In this document: piece after piece, positions 42,766 through 51,992 of the stretch
How positions within the stretch are numbered: position 1 is the first letter of the stretch
How the letters are laid out: each line of letters begins with the position of its first letter
NCBI GenBank assembly: GCA_965247535.1
Contig: OZ252018.1
Location: forward strand, 1,488,001-1,552,000
Source of the DNA: JAPPHY01 sp965247535
GTDB lineage: Bacteria > Chloroflexota > Dehalococcoidia > Lucifugimonadales > UBA2985
Direction of reading: 5' to 3'
Length of the DNA stretch: 64,000 bases
Notes under the pieces: model-generated
The model's database searches: none
What the model saw: the letters and a program-made list of their open reading frames with translations, nothing else
What the model was told of the DNA's origin: nothing
Translations under genes and position numbers: made by a program

Positions 42766-43407
42766 CTATTTGCATCGCTCTAACAGCCAGAAGCACTGAT
42801 TGGACCTGCTCAAGAGTTGCTCATACACTTTGACGGTGCCCTTCCGAATGAGCCTGAAATCGCCCTCAAACAACCGTGTATACAGATCGGCCGGTCGATA
42901 GGTGGCAGGGTTGTTGGGAGAAACCGGCGTCCCGGAATTGCCCTGGAAACAGCTCTCCCGGAAGAACAGTATGCCTCCGACCCGCATCCACGAGCAGACC
43001 TTGTCGCGCAGCACTGCTAGGTCCGCATCGCTGAGATACATCAATAGCCAATTCCAGAACACGAAGTCAAAGGACTCGAGCTGAAACTCAATGTCCAAGA
43101 CGTTGGCACAGTGATAGCTAATGTTGCTGAATTGTGCCGTCGCCTGGCGGTTCTGTTCAAGGAACCTCTCGACGAAGTCTACCGCGGTTACGTGATTTCC
43201 CACTCGAACAAAGTGGGACGTGTACCTCCCTATACCGGCTCCAAGCTCCAGAATGTCCTGTCCGTCCAGGTCAGGCAATTGAGCCAAGATCTCGGCTCTC
43301 TCCGCCTGCCCGAGCGTGGGAACATCGTCTTGAAGCAGCATACCGGCCACAGTCGCCGGCTTCTCCTTCCAGAAGTTCTCAGTAAGCTGGCTGTTGGGTC
43401 GCTCCAT
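42766..43407 (-). CDS. Methyltransferase resembling phosphoethanolamine N-methyltransferase
   Basis: The 213-aa product starts at ATG 43407 with AGGAGG upstream. SAM motif I is ILELGAGIGRYTSHF near 52-66. The sequence FWNWLLMYLSDADL (117-130), GGILFFRESCFQG (144-156) and NNPATYRPADLYTRLF (165-180) matches the first methyltransferase domain of plant and nematode phosphoethanolamine N-methyltransferases, which make phosphocholine precursors. These motifs are specific, not generic for class I enzymes. No lipid gene is adjacent. The bacterial role could be phosphocholine or phosphatidylcholine-type headgroup synthesis, but this is inference. The upstream 470 bp look non-coding. Confidence 0.75.
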   Translation of the reverse strand: MERPNSQLTENFWKEKPATVAGMLLQDDVPTLGQAERAEILAQLPDLDGQDILELGAGIGRYTSHFVRVGNHVTAVDFVERFLEQNRQATAQFSNISYHCANVLDIEFQLESFDFVFWNWLLMYLSDADLAVLRDKVCSWMRVGGILFFRESCFQGNSGTPVSPNNPATYRPADLYTRLFEGDFRLIRKGTVKVYEQLLSRSNQCFWLLERCK

Positions 43408-43879
43408 GAATTCCTCCTGTTGTGAGAATGGACACCGCTCTGGGCCGTTCGTGCTTGGAACCGGCAATGGAGCCGGACTGCACGGCACTCAAGCGCACGT
43501 CCGCTGACTGCTGTTCGGTAGCGGTCCTGAATGGACGGGGGCTGCCCCATGGAGGTCCACCCAAGGCGCCAACTCCACCACTTGCGGCATGGACTCTTGG
43601 GATTGAGAGAGGCGCCATGAAATCACACGCCCCGGCAACGCCGACCGTGTTCAAGGGTAAAGCTAGCTCCGATGGAAGTCAAATCGACCTGCTGCCCCAA
43701 TTGGCAAATTGTCGGCGCTTTCGCCTCATTTTCCTTAAACCGAGCCATGATCCTGCGCCTGTTCGCACTCCTTCGCGGCCGTCCACGGAAATCACCATTC
43801 GCGGCAAGCAAGCGTGCCAAGTGGCCACCCGTCGCATCGTGGCACGCGGCGGCGCCCAGTGGCCAAGAACCGCGGGGCC
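43408..43879. other. Intergenic region without recognised feature
   Basis: About 470 bp between the antiporter stop and the methyltransferase start. Open frames here are short and none shows a family motif or a good ribosome-binding site. The base composition is lower in GC than in the neighbouring genes. I see no repeat, tRNA or terminator with a U-tract. Confidence 0.5.
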
Positions 43880-45526
43880 TCAGATATCGTGGCCCTGGGC
43901 CGTGACCACCAGCATGTCCAGCACTTCGTGGCTGGAGATGGAACCGATCAGCTCACCCGATATCCTCTCGGACACTGGCAGGACCGAGAGCGAATTCTCG
44001 GTCATTCGTTGCAGAACGTCTTCGACCAGTTCGTCGCCGTAGGCGGCGGGCGTATTGAGCCGGAGCACGCTGCTGAGCGATGTTCCCTCCCAAACGCTCC
44101 GCGGGAGATAGCGCAACATGCTCAGCGAAACAATTCCGGCCAGCTTGCCCTTGTCCACCACCACGTAGTCGTGCTGCTCGGGAAGCAGCCAGGTCTCGGC
44201 AAAGGCCTTCACGGTCAGCGACTTCTCCGGGTACGTCCGGGAACGGTCCAGAACATCTCGCACACGGACGTCCTCCAGGACGAAGCGCACCAGCAACGGG
44301 GGAACGTACCCCTGCCCGCCGGGGGATTCGGAACTCTTCAACCTCTTGAGAGCGAAACTGATGCCAAAGGGCGTCAGCAGTATGTATGCGAACATCAGGA
44401 ACACCAGCAGCGAGAATACTCCTTCGTCTATCGCGCCGGTGTTAAGGAGCAGAAGCAGCAAAGCGATCTCCGCTACGCCCTTTGCCATCAGTCCCGCGGC
44501 CATGGCCAGCGGCGCCTCGAGTCTCATGACATATGCGCTGAGGAAGGACCCTGCAAACTTGCCCGCAAACGGCACGAGCGTCAGCGCCAGAATTGTCTCC
44601 GGGTGCAGCCTGAGAAAGTCAAAGCTCAGCTGCAGGCCCGCGGATGCGAAGAACAGCGGCACAAAGAATCCCTCCGCGGCGCTCCTCATGCCCGGCATGA
44701 TGTCCCGCCGCACCTGATACGGCAGCGTGGACAGGGCTGCGCCGAAGAGCAGCGCGCCGAGTGAGCCGTGCAGTCCGGCCTTCTCCGCTCCAACGACAAC
44801 GAGGAACAGGCCACCCAACAGCACTCCAAACGACAGCTGCGGCACCTGCAGAAAGTGATGCAATACAACAATGATTCTGGGCAGCACCTTTGTCGAAAAC
44901 AGCCACGTCAGAATGGCAAACCCCAATATCTGCACAACAATTGTCCCAATGGTTTGCACGTCTGGAGCGTCGCCGTGCCCTCCAGTGTAGAAGTGTTCGC
45001 TGATCGTGAAGCCGACAACGAACAGGGCAATCAGCTCCGCGATGATGACCGCGGTGAAAATCTGAACGCCTACTGGCTCCTTCAAACGCCCCTGGTCGAT
45101 CAGCGCCCTTGCCACCACTCCCAGACTCGAAAGCGACAGCACGCCGGCCAGCCCCATCGCCTGTGTGAAGTCCAGGTCCAGCCCCAGATCGACGACGATG
45201 TCCGAAGTCACCGCCAGCGACACCAATAGCGAGAAAGCCACCGACAACACCGAGGCGAAGAATAGGCGTCCTCGAATCGCTGCCACGAAGCCCCTGATGT
45301 CGAGCTCCTCCAGGCCAATCAGGAAGAAGAACATGAAGATGCCGATGCTCAGAATGAGATCGAGGTCTTCGGTTGGTTCCACAAGGCCAGTCACCGGACC
45401 GAGAATCGCTCCGGTAACAGCGAAAGCAATTATCGAGTTCAGACCGAACCGCTTGAAAGCTCCCTCAAGCAGCTTGGCGCCAACAATGAGCAGGCCAATC
45501 GAGAACAGGGCATCGTGGATATCCAA
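43880..45526 (-). CDS. Cation/proton antiporter (CPA2/KefB-like) with C-terminal CBS domains
   Basis: The product is about 548 aa with 12-13 transmembrane helices of the Na_H_exchanger fold (GLLIVGAKLLEGAFKRFGLN, AVTGAILGPVTGLV, GIFMFFFLIGLEELD, GLMAKGVAEIALLLLL). Residues from about 420 form a cytoplasmic tail with two CBS-like units (VRVRDVLDRSRTYPEKSL and VEDVLQRMTENSLSVLPV), which usually sense adenine nucleotides. The start is uncertain: TTG 45526 leads straight into the first helix, while an upstream ATG at 45607 would add residues without membrane or family character. Probably exchanges K+ or Na+ for protons. Confidence 0.85.
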   Translation of the reverse strand: MDIHDALFSIGLLIVGAKLLEGAFKRFGLNSIIAFAVTGAILGPVTGLVEPTEDLDLILSIGIFMFFFLIGLEELDIRGFVAAIRGRLFFASVLSVAFSLLVSLAVTSDIVVDLGLDLDFTQAMGLAGVLSLSSLGVVARALIDQGRLKEPVGVQIFTAVIIAELIALFVVGFTISEHFYTGGHGDAPDVQTIGTIVVQILGFAILTWLFSTKVLPRIIVVLHHFLQVPQLSFGVLLGGLFLVVVGAEKAGLHGSLGALLFGAALSTLPYQVRRDIMPGMRSAAEGFFVPLFFASAGLQLSFDFLRLHPETILALTLVPFAGKFAGSFLSAYVMRLEAPLAMAAGLMAKGVAEIALLLLLLNTGAIDEGVFSLLVFLMFAYILLTPFGISFALKRLKSSESPGGQGYVPPLLVRFVLEDVRVRDVLDRSRTYPEKSLTVKAFAETWLLPEQHDYVVVDKGKLAGIVSLSMLRYLPRSVWEGTSLSSVLRLNTPAAYGDELVEDVLQRMTENSLSVLPVSERISGELIGSISSHEVLDMLVVTAQGHDI

Positions 45527-46472
45527 TCCGCGTTGAACCCCCCAACATGAGCTAGCCCTCCGGCGGCGCTGACTAGGAGTCAGGCCTCCACAGGCCTCGG
45601 TCTGCATAGCGCGGCCGCAAGGACCTTCTTGCTCCCGGTTGCCGCACAGCGCCTTAGTCGATTGCCCATTATCCCGACTGCCATATCTGCAAGTCAAGTG
45701 CAGTCACGCCCATTGTGCGTCACCCCCCAACAGGCCCGCAACGTGACAATCGAGCGCCGCGCCAGGGTATTCGTGGCCTCCTGACACCCTACCTTCACTG
45801 CCGACGCTTGCCGTATACACGCCGCAGTGTTGGCGCGTCAGCAACACTGCGGCATAAGTTGCCCTGAGGGAAATCTCGCAGGCCCCGTACTGTTGTGCCG
45901 GTGCCTGAGTGAAAGTGTTAGTGCCATGTGAATCTCCGCCCCGCAGGATCGCCGCACTGGAGGCTTCCTGTTGCCCAGGAGTGAGGCCTCTGCCGGCAAA
46001 GGGCTTGCGCAGACCTCCGGAGCACGCGCTATTCCGCCACGAATTCCCAGCCAGGACTCCCAACGGGAAGGAGCATACTTGTGGCGTCCGCACGGAAACC
46101 GGCCAAGCGTCGGGGAAATTAGCCGACCCTCACAATTCCTTATAGTTGTGAATATACGCTTCCGTGGATCGGGTCGAGGCCAAGAACTCCGGCCGGACTT
46201 GCGGATTTCAGGGACGGCGGTGCTGCCTCGTCTGATGGGTCGGCCCCGTCGCTCAGAGGCGGCCGGCTGCCGCGTTCACCCTCTACAGCAAGACCGCCGC
46301 CAACGCAATGTGATTGGCGCAGGTCTTCAGTTCATCCCTGCATGCGAATAACCTCGCACTACAGCTGCCTAAGTGATAGAATGCACAATAATGACACTTC
46401 GCCCCAAGCCGGTGCTCGGAGTATGTCCGATATGCCAGGCAAGGGGCGCTATTTCTTTCAGGGAGACCCGTC
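45527..46472. other. Long intergenic region without recognised gene
   Basis: About 950 bp between divergent transporter genes. It contains a 12-bp perfect hairpin (45821-45853). Open frames (for example on the minus strand 45704-46093) have no motif, poor codon use and no ribosome-binding site. It may hold promoters for both flanking genes and remnants of lost genes. Confidence 0.5.
45821..45853. repeat. 12-bp perfect inverted repeat
   Basis: GCCGCAGTGTTG (45821-45832) pairs exactly with 45842-45853 around a 9-nt loop. No U-tract on either strand. Could be a regulator site, RNA hairpin or remnant. Confidence 0.5.
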
Positions 46473-49400
46473 ATGCACTTCATAACCGGCATGGCCATCA
46501 GCAGGCGGTCCGTAACCCTACTGGCCATAATCATCCTGCTGATCTCAGGCGTCACGGCCTATAACACCCTGCGAGTTGACCTGTTCCCGGACATTGAGTT
46601 TCCGCTCGTGGCCATCACCGCCGAGTACCCCGCTGCCAACCCGGACGCCGTGGCCGCAGCGGTCACCGCGCCCATAGAGTCTGCTATCTCCGGCCTTGAC
46701 CAGCTGGAGCGCGTCCAGTCCACCACCTTCGAGGGCAACACCATCGTCCTCGCCACCTTCGTCTTTGGTACGGACATGGCTCGCGCGGAGAGCGACGTTG
46801 AGGCCGCAATGGGCAGCCTGGACCTCCCGGACGGCGTCGAAAGGCCGGAGGTAGGTCGCTTCAGCCCGCAGGAGTTCCCGATCATGCAGATCGGCGCAGT
46901 GTCCGACCGGGACCTGGCCGAAATACGCGCGCTGGTGCAGTCCACAATCCTGCCCGCGCTCAACGAGGTCGACGGGGTAATGCGGATCTCGGTCGCTGGC
47001 GAGGTGGAGCGGCGCGTCCAGATTACGGTCAACCCGCAGAGGATGCTCCAAAACGGCATTTCGCTGGCGCAGATAAGCGCAACCCTCACTGACAACAACC
47101 TAAGCGCGCCCGCTGGCCTCGTCTTCGATGGACGCCAGGCCATGCCGGCCAAGACCACCCACACACTGAGCTCCGTTGAGGAGATCGCAGACCTTATAGT
47201 CGGCTCCTCGGAGACTGGACCCATTCGGCTGAGCAACGTGGCGGACGTGCGGCTGACGGCAGGTGCTCCTCGCACCATCTCCCGCACAAACGGCAAGCCA
47301 AGCGTCAGCATCTCCGTGCTCAAGGAGGCCGAGGCCAACACTGTGGAGGTCACGGGTGGCATCCGCGATGCTCTCGACAACCTGGCCCTGCCGGACGACG
47401 TGGAAATAGTGATTGTGTCCGATCAGGGCCCGCAGATCCAGTCCCAGATAGACAACCTGAGGCGGGAGGCAATCTTCGGATTCTTGTTCGCTGTATCGGT
47501 TGTCTTCGCATTCATGCTCACGATACGGCCATCGGTGCTCCGCGGGCTTGGGAACACCCTCCGCCCGACCATTGTCATCGGGCTCTCCATTCCTCTTAGT
47601 GTATTCACGGGCGTGTTGCTGCTGGCCTGGCAGGACCTGACGCTCAACTTCATGACGCTCGGCGGCCTTGCCATTTCCGTGGGCCGCGTCGTCGATGACT
47701 CGATCGTTGTGCTGGAGAACGTGTACCGTCACATCCAGGCGGGACACGATCGGTGGAAGGCTGCCCTGGACGCCACAACGGAAGTCGGGCCTGCCATCTT
47801 CGCCTCTACGCTGACGACGGTGGTCGTGTTTGCGCCACTTGCCTTCATCCAGGGCCTGGTTGGCTCCTTCTTCCTGCCATTCGCCCTCACCGTGACCTTC
47901 GCGCTTCTCGCCTCGCTGGTGGTGGCGCTCACCGCCGTCCCGGTACTTGGCGCGTACCTCCTACGGCCCGGCGACCTGACCGGCGCCGCCCTGGAGGACG
48001 AGAACGGCGTAATCGTTCAGGAAACGTGGATGCAGCGAGCCTACACCCCTGCTCTCCGATGGGTGCTCCGCCACAAGGCCGTCACACTGGCTGTCGTATT
48101 CCTGCTGACAGTTAGCAGCCCCGCCCTACTTGCGGTCATCCCCATCACTTTCCTGCCCTCCGGCGGTGACCGCAGCATCACAATGGAGCTCACAACGCCT
48201 CCCGGTACCCCCTTGGACGCCACAATCGAACAGGTGGAAGAGATCGAGGCGCGTGTCGCCGAGATCTCGGACCTTTACGTGGCCACAATTGGCTCAGCCG
48301 CCTTCGGCCTAACGGCGGCGCCCAGCGGCCTCAACGAAGCGAGTTTCCTTGTGAACCTGCCCAGCGACGCCCCGGAAGACATTGCTGACACTCTGCGGGA
48401 CGAGCTGGAGCAGCCGGGCAGGACGATAAGGATCACCGAGGTGACCAGCGGGCCGCCTTCAAGCGGCGTGGACATCAGCATTACCGGATCGAACTACGAC
48501 GACATCGTTATCGCGGCTGAGCAGCTCGCCGCCGCCATCACGCCGATCGAAGGCATCGAAAACCTGGAGAGCAACGTGGCACAGGCCCGCGATGAGGTCA
48601 CCATCACGGTCGACCCGCAGAAGGCCGGCGCCATTGGCCTTAGCACGCGCCAGATAGGACTGCAGCTGAGCCAGTACCTGGCCGGACGCACCGTCACCAG
48701 CGTTGTGCTTGACGGCGAGCGGACCGACGTGACCCTCGCGGCCGATCCGCGCTTCGTGGCGGGACTCGACCGGCTGCGGCAGCTGACCATTACCGGACCG
48801 GGCGGCACAGCGCGCCTCGGGGATCTGGCGACGGTGGAGGTTCGCAAGGGCCCGGTGACCATCAGCCGCACCGACGGACGACGCTCCGCCACGATTACCG
48901 GCGACATCACAAGCGATGACACCCAGGGTGTCGGAGCGCTGATAAACCGAGAGATTGCGGCCCTGGATGTACCGCCGGGTGTCAGAATAGTGAGCGGCGG
49001 AATCTTTGCGGACATTGCCGAGGGCTTTCGGGCAATCTTCATCTCGATGGCAGTGGGCATTGTGCTCGTGTACCTGGTCATGGTGGCCAGCCTGGGCTCA
49101 CTGCGGAATCCGCTGGTCATCGTTACCAGCCTACCGCTGGCCCTGATCGGCGTTCTGGTTGCGCTGGCCGCCACGGGTCACTCCCTGGGAATAGCTGCGA
49201 TGATGGGAGTGCTGCTCCTGATCGGTATCGTGGTGACAAACGCCATCGTGCTCATCACGTTCGTGGAGCAACTGCGAAGGCGCGGACTGAGCGTGTACGA
49301 TGCGCTTGTCACGGGCGCGCGCGTCCGACTCCGGCCCATCCTCATGACGGCGCTGACCACGAGCTTTGCGCTTGTGCCGCTGGCGGCAACAGCGCAGGAA

Positions 49401-49574
49401 GGCGGCATTGTTAGCGCAGAGATGGCGACGGTGGTCATAGGCGGCCTGGTGAGCTCGACGTTCCTGACACTGTTCGTGGTGCCCATCGTGTATACCCTGT
49501 TCAACGAGAGCATACCTGGGCTGTTCCGGCGAGGTCGGCGGGAAACGCAGGAGGAGGCGCCGGAGACGGCGTAA
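46473..49574 (+). CDS. RND-superfamily transporter (AcrB/HAE1-like)
   Basis: The 1033-aa product has the AcrB-family two-fold layout. The first helix is at about 13-32, a large external loop runs from about 33 to 330, six helices to about 520, a second external loop from about 560 to 855, and five more helices follow. Conserved parts are TAEYPAANPDAVAAAVTAPI, VGRVVDDSIVVLENVYRH with the two membrane aspartates of the proton relay, and GIVVTNAIVLITFVEQLRRR. No membrane-fusion or outer-membrane channel gene is adjacent, consistent with a monoderm cell or with lipid or drug export across one membrane. GGGAG lies eight bases before the ATG. Confidence 0.93.
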   Translation: MHFITGMAISRRSVTLLAIIILLISGVTAYNTLRVDLFPDIEFPLVAITAEYPAANPDAVAAAVTAPIESAISGLDQLERVQSTTFEGNTIVLATFVFGTDMARAESDVEAAMGSLDLPDGVERPEVGRFSPQEFPIMQIGAVSDRDLAEIRALVQSTILPALNEVDGVMRISVAGEVERRVQITVNPQRMLQNGISLAQISATLTDNNLSAPAGLVFDGRQAMPAKTTHTLSSVEEIADLIVGSSETGPIRLSNVADVRLTAGAPRTISRTNGKPSVSISVLKEAEANTVEVTGGIRDALDNLALPDDVEIVIVSDQGPQIQSQIDNLRREAIFGFLFAVSVVFAFMLTIRPSVLRGLGNTLRPTIVIGLSIPLSVFTGVLLLAWQDLTLNFMTLGGLAISVGRVVDDSIVVLENVYRHIQAGHDRWKAALDATTEVGPAIFASTLTTVVVFAPLAFIQGLVGSFFLPFALTVTFALLASLVVALTAVPVLGAYLLRPGDLTGAALEDENGVIVQETWMQRAYTPALRWVLRHKAVTLAVVFLLTVSSPALLAVIPITFLPSGGDRSITMELTTPPGTPLDATIEQVEEIEARVAEISDLYVATIGSAAFGLTAAPSGLNEASFLVNLPSDAPEDIADTLRDELEQPGRTIRITEVTSGPPSSGVDISITGSNYDDIVIAAEQLAAAITPIEGIENLESNVAQARDEVTITVDPQKAGAIGLSTRQIGLQLSQYLAGRTVTSVVLDGERTDVTLAADPRFVAGLDRLRQLTITGPGGTARLGDLATVEVRKGPVTISRTDGRRSATITGDITSDDTQGVGALINREIAALDVPPGVRIVSGGIFADIAEGFRAIFISMAVGIVLVYLVMVASLGSLRNPLVIVTSLPLALIGVLVALAATGHSLGIAAMMGVLLLIGIVVTNAIVLITFVEQLRRRGLSVYDALVTGARVRLRPILMTALTTSFALVPLAATAQEGGIVSAEMATVVIGGLVSSTFLTLFVVPIVYTLFNESIPGLFRRGRRETQEEAPETA

Positions 49575-49650
49575 CTTGGGTACGACCACCTGTAGGGATC
49601 GGGCGGCTGCGTCCGCTGATACAGGGAAACTGGCGCCGCGCGTGGCGGCC

Positions 49651-50409
49651 TCACGCCAGTATCTTGGACAGGAATGCCTGGGCCCGCTCGTGCTTGGGGT
49701 TGCTGAAGAACTCCTCCGCCGTTCCCTCCTCGATGACGACCCCCTCGTCGAACATCATGATGCGGTCCGCAACCTCGCGCGCAAAGCCGATCTCGTGACT
49801 CACGATCAGCATTGTCATCCCTGAGTGTGCAAGCTCCCGCATCACGTCCAGGACCTCGTTGATCATCTCGGGGTCCAGTGCCGACGTGGGTTCGTCGAAG
49901 AGCATGATCTTGGGCTGCATGGCAAGCGCCCGGGCGATAGCCACCCTCTGTTGCTGCCCGCCAGAGAGCTCTCCAGGGAACTTGCCGGCCTGCTCCGGGA
50001 TGCCCACGCGCTCCAGAAGTTCGTTCGCAATCTCCTCAGCCCTTGGCTTCGGCCACTTGCGGACCTTCTGGGGCGCAAGCGTGATGTTCTGCATTACCGT
50101 CAGGTGAGGGAATAGGTTGAACGACTGGAACACCATTCCCACTTCCTTGCGGATGGTGTCCACGTTCCGTACGTCGCTTGAAAGCTCGATGCCGTCCACC
50201 ACGATGGTGCCCCGCTGGTGCTCCTCCAGCCGGTTGAGCGTCCGAATGAAGGTCGACTTGCCGGAACCGGACGGGCCCAGGATGACCACCTTTTCGCCGC
50301 GCGTAACAGAGGTGGTGATGCCCCTCAACACGTGAAACGAGCCGAACCACTTGTGCAGGTCTGTGCACACGATGATATCGTCGTTGGAACTGACTTGATC
50401 TTCGTACAC
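49651..50409 (-). CDS. Polar amino-acid ABC transporter ATP-binding protein (GlnQ/AapP-like)
   Basis: The 252-aa ATPase starts at GTG 50409 with AGGAGGGAG upstream. Walker A GPSGSGKST near 46-54, Q loop, signature ELSGGQQQRVAIARALAM, Walker B IMLFDEPTSALDPEM and the switch histidine in LIVSHEIGFAREVADR are all intact. It drives uptake through the two permeases encoded just before it (17 bp gap), with the binding protein first in the operon. Confidence 0.96.
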   Translation of the reverse strand: MYEDQVSSNDDIIVCTDLHKWFGSFHVLRGITTSVTRGEKVVILGPSGSGKSTFIRTLNRLEEHQRGTIVVDGIELSSDVRNVDTIRKEVGMVFQSFNLFPHLTVMQNITLAPQKVRKWPKPRAEEIANELLERVGIPEQAGKFPGELSGGQQQRVAIARALAMQPKIMLFDEPTSALDPEMINEVLDVMRELAHSGMTMLIVSHEIGFAREVADRIMMFDEGVVIEEGTAEEFFSNPKHERAQAFLSKILA

Positions 50410-50426
50410 TTTACTCCCTCCTGTAC

Positions 50427-51983
50427 TCAGCGTCTGCCCACGCCCAGGTTCAGCTCGATCCTTCTGCTTATGTGGGACATGCTGTAGGTGAATATCCAGA
50501 AGACAACGGCCAGGAACATGAATAGCTCATGGGCGCTGGCAATGAACTCAGGATTGCCCTGAATGAACGCCCTGCTGTACGTCAGAATGTCCTGCATTCC
50601 GATGATGAAGACGAGCGTGGTGTCCTTGAAAAGTGAGATGAACTGGCCCACTATGGCAGGTATCACGTTGCGTATGGCCTGGGGCAGCGTGATGAAGAGG
50701 GTGGTTTGCCAGTTCTTCAGGCCCAGCGACTGCGAGGCCTCCGTCTGTCCGCGGTGAAGCGCCTGCAGTCCTCCGCGAATATTTTCAGCCATATACGCGG
50801 AGCTGAATAGCGTGATCACGATAGCAGCGCGCATCAACGAGTTCACGGGGAAGTCTTTGGGAAAGGCAAGGGGTACCAGCACCTGGGACATGAAAAGCAG
50901 CGTTATCAGCGGCACTCCCCGGAATATCTCGATGAATCCTACGCACAGCAGCTTGACCAGCGACAGGTCGGCGCGCCGCACCAGGTTCAGCACGGTTTCA
51001 CTGCGCAAGACCAGAGCTAGCTCGACAACTGTGAGCACGACCAGAGTGACCCCAGTGAGTAGGAGTGGCACGGTTCTGCTCAGCGATCTCTGCCCAACCT
51101 CGGCAGCGCCGGTAAACGGAAACAGGGCAGACGACAAGATATTTAAGAGAACGAGCGCCGACATCACAATGCCAATGAACAAGAGTATCGCACTGACAAT
51201 GCGCAGGGGTAGCCGCCGGCGTATGTTGCCGATGAGCCAGCTCAGCAGAATGCCGGTAGGTAGACTCAGGTTGCTGCGTCGGCCCAGGGCCAGCGCAACG
51301 CCAATGGGGAAGCTGAGCGTTATCCCCGCCACGGCCAGCAGCAGGTTCAGCATGAGACCACCCCAGTGGTTGACGGACACGGGCTGGAGTCCGGGAAACC
51401 CCTCCACTCCCCGGAGAAGGAGCAGCGTGGCGCCAAATGTGCCAACCGCCAGTATGGCCAGCCAGCGGACTGATCCCAAACGGGTATTGCGGGCCAGGAA
51501 CCAGCCCAACGCCAGGGCAGGTATGTTGGCCAAAAGCAGCAGGCGCACGTCTATGCCCATCTTGTCCAGGCTATAGGGAAGGAGGGAGAAGGCGGCAAGC
51601 GCCGCTACGATTCCGATTGCGAAGCGCTTCGCCAGACCTCCGCCTGCCACTACCCATCCTATGCCCAGCAGCATGGTCACCAGCAGGAGGGCCGCCTGGG
51701 GTCTCCAGAAACAGTTCTGCCCTGGACATGCACCCTCGGTGTTGTACGGTCCAATTATCAGTCGACCACCCAGGGTGCCTATGACCGTCCAGTCGGAATC
51801 CATGATGAGCCATCGCAGCCCGAACCAGAGCACGGTGCCCAGCATGGCGCCGGAAATGACGGTTAGAGCCGTGTTGAACCGGTTGCTGAACAGGTTGGCA
51901 TGGACCCAGCCGAGCACGCCCTGCTCCGTTACAGGGGGCGGAAGAACTGGGATTGGCAGTGCCGCGTCTGGATTCGATGTCAT
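50427..51983 (-). CDS. Amino-acid ABC transporter permease (AapM-like)
   Basis: The 518-aa inner-membrane protein is longer than typical HisM permeases because of an N-terminal region with several extra helices, as in the AapM/BztC permeases of general L-amino-acid transporters. The C-terminal third is the HisMQ core (EIFRGVPLITLLFMSQVLVP, the EAA loop GQTEASQSLGLKNWQT and LPQAIRNVIPAIVGQFISLF). It pairs with the upstream AapQ-like permease, nine bases away. Confidence 0.9.
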   Translation of the reverse strand: MTSNPDAALPIPVLPPPVTEQGVLGWVHANLFSNRFNTALTVISGAMLGTVLWFGLRWLIMDSDWTVIGTLGGRLIIGPYNTEGACPGQNCFWRPQAALLLVTMLLGIGWVVAGGGLAKRFAIGIVAALAAFSLLPYSLDKMGIDVRLLLLANIPALALGWFLARNTRLGSVRWLAILAVGTFGATLLLLRGVEGFPGLQPVSVNHWGGLMLNLLLAVAGITLSFPIGVALALGRRSNLSLPTGILLSWLIGNIRRRLPLRIVSAILLFIGIVMSALVLLNILSSALFPFTGAAEVGQRSLSRTVPLLLTGVTLVVLTVVELALVLRSETVLNLVRRADLSLVKLLCVGFIEIFRGVPLITLLFMSQVLVPLAFPKDFPVNSLMRAAIVITLFSSAYMAENIRGGLQALHRGQTEASQSLGLKNWQTTLFITLPQAIRNVIPAIVGQFISLFKDTTLVFIIGMQDILTYSRAFIQGNPEFIASAHELFMFLAVVFWIFTYSMSHISRRIELNLGVGRR

Positions 51984-51992
51984 GAAGTTTGC

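Noticed and set aside
43408..44042. Open frames in and around the 43.4-44.0 kb gap
   Set aside because: No motifs, no conserved look, and most overlap the antiporter gene on the other strand.
45527..45697. N-terminal extension of the antiporter to 45697
   Set aside because: The extra 57 residues have no membrane or family character and no ribosome-binding site. TTG 45526 fits the first helix better.
46373..46564. Short frame with CPIC just before the RND gene
   Set aside because: Only one cysteine pair and it runs into the RND gene in another frame. Not supported as a gene.
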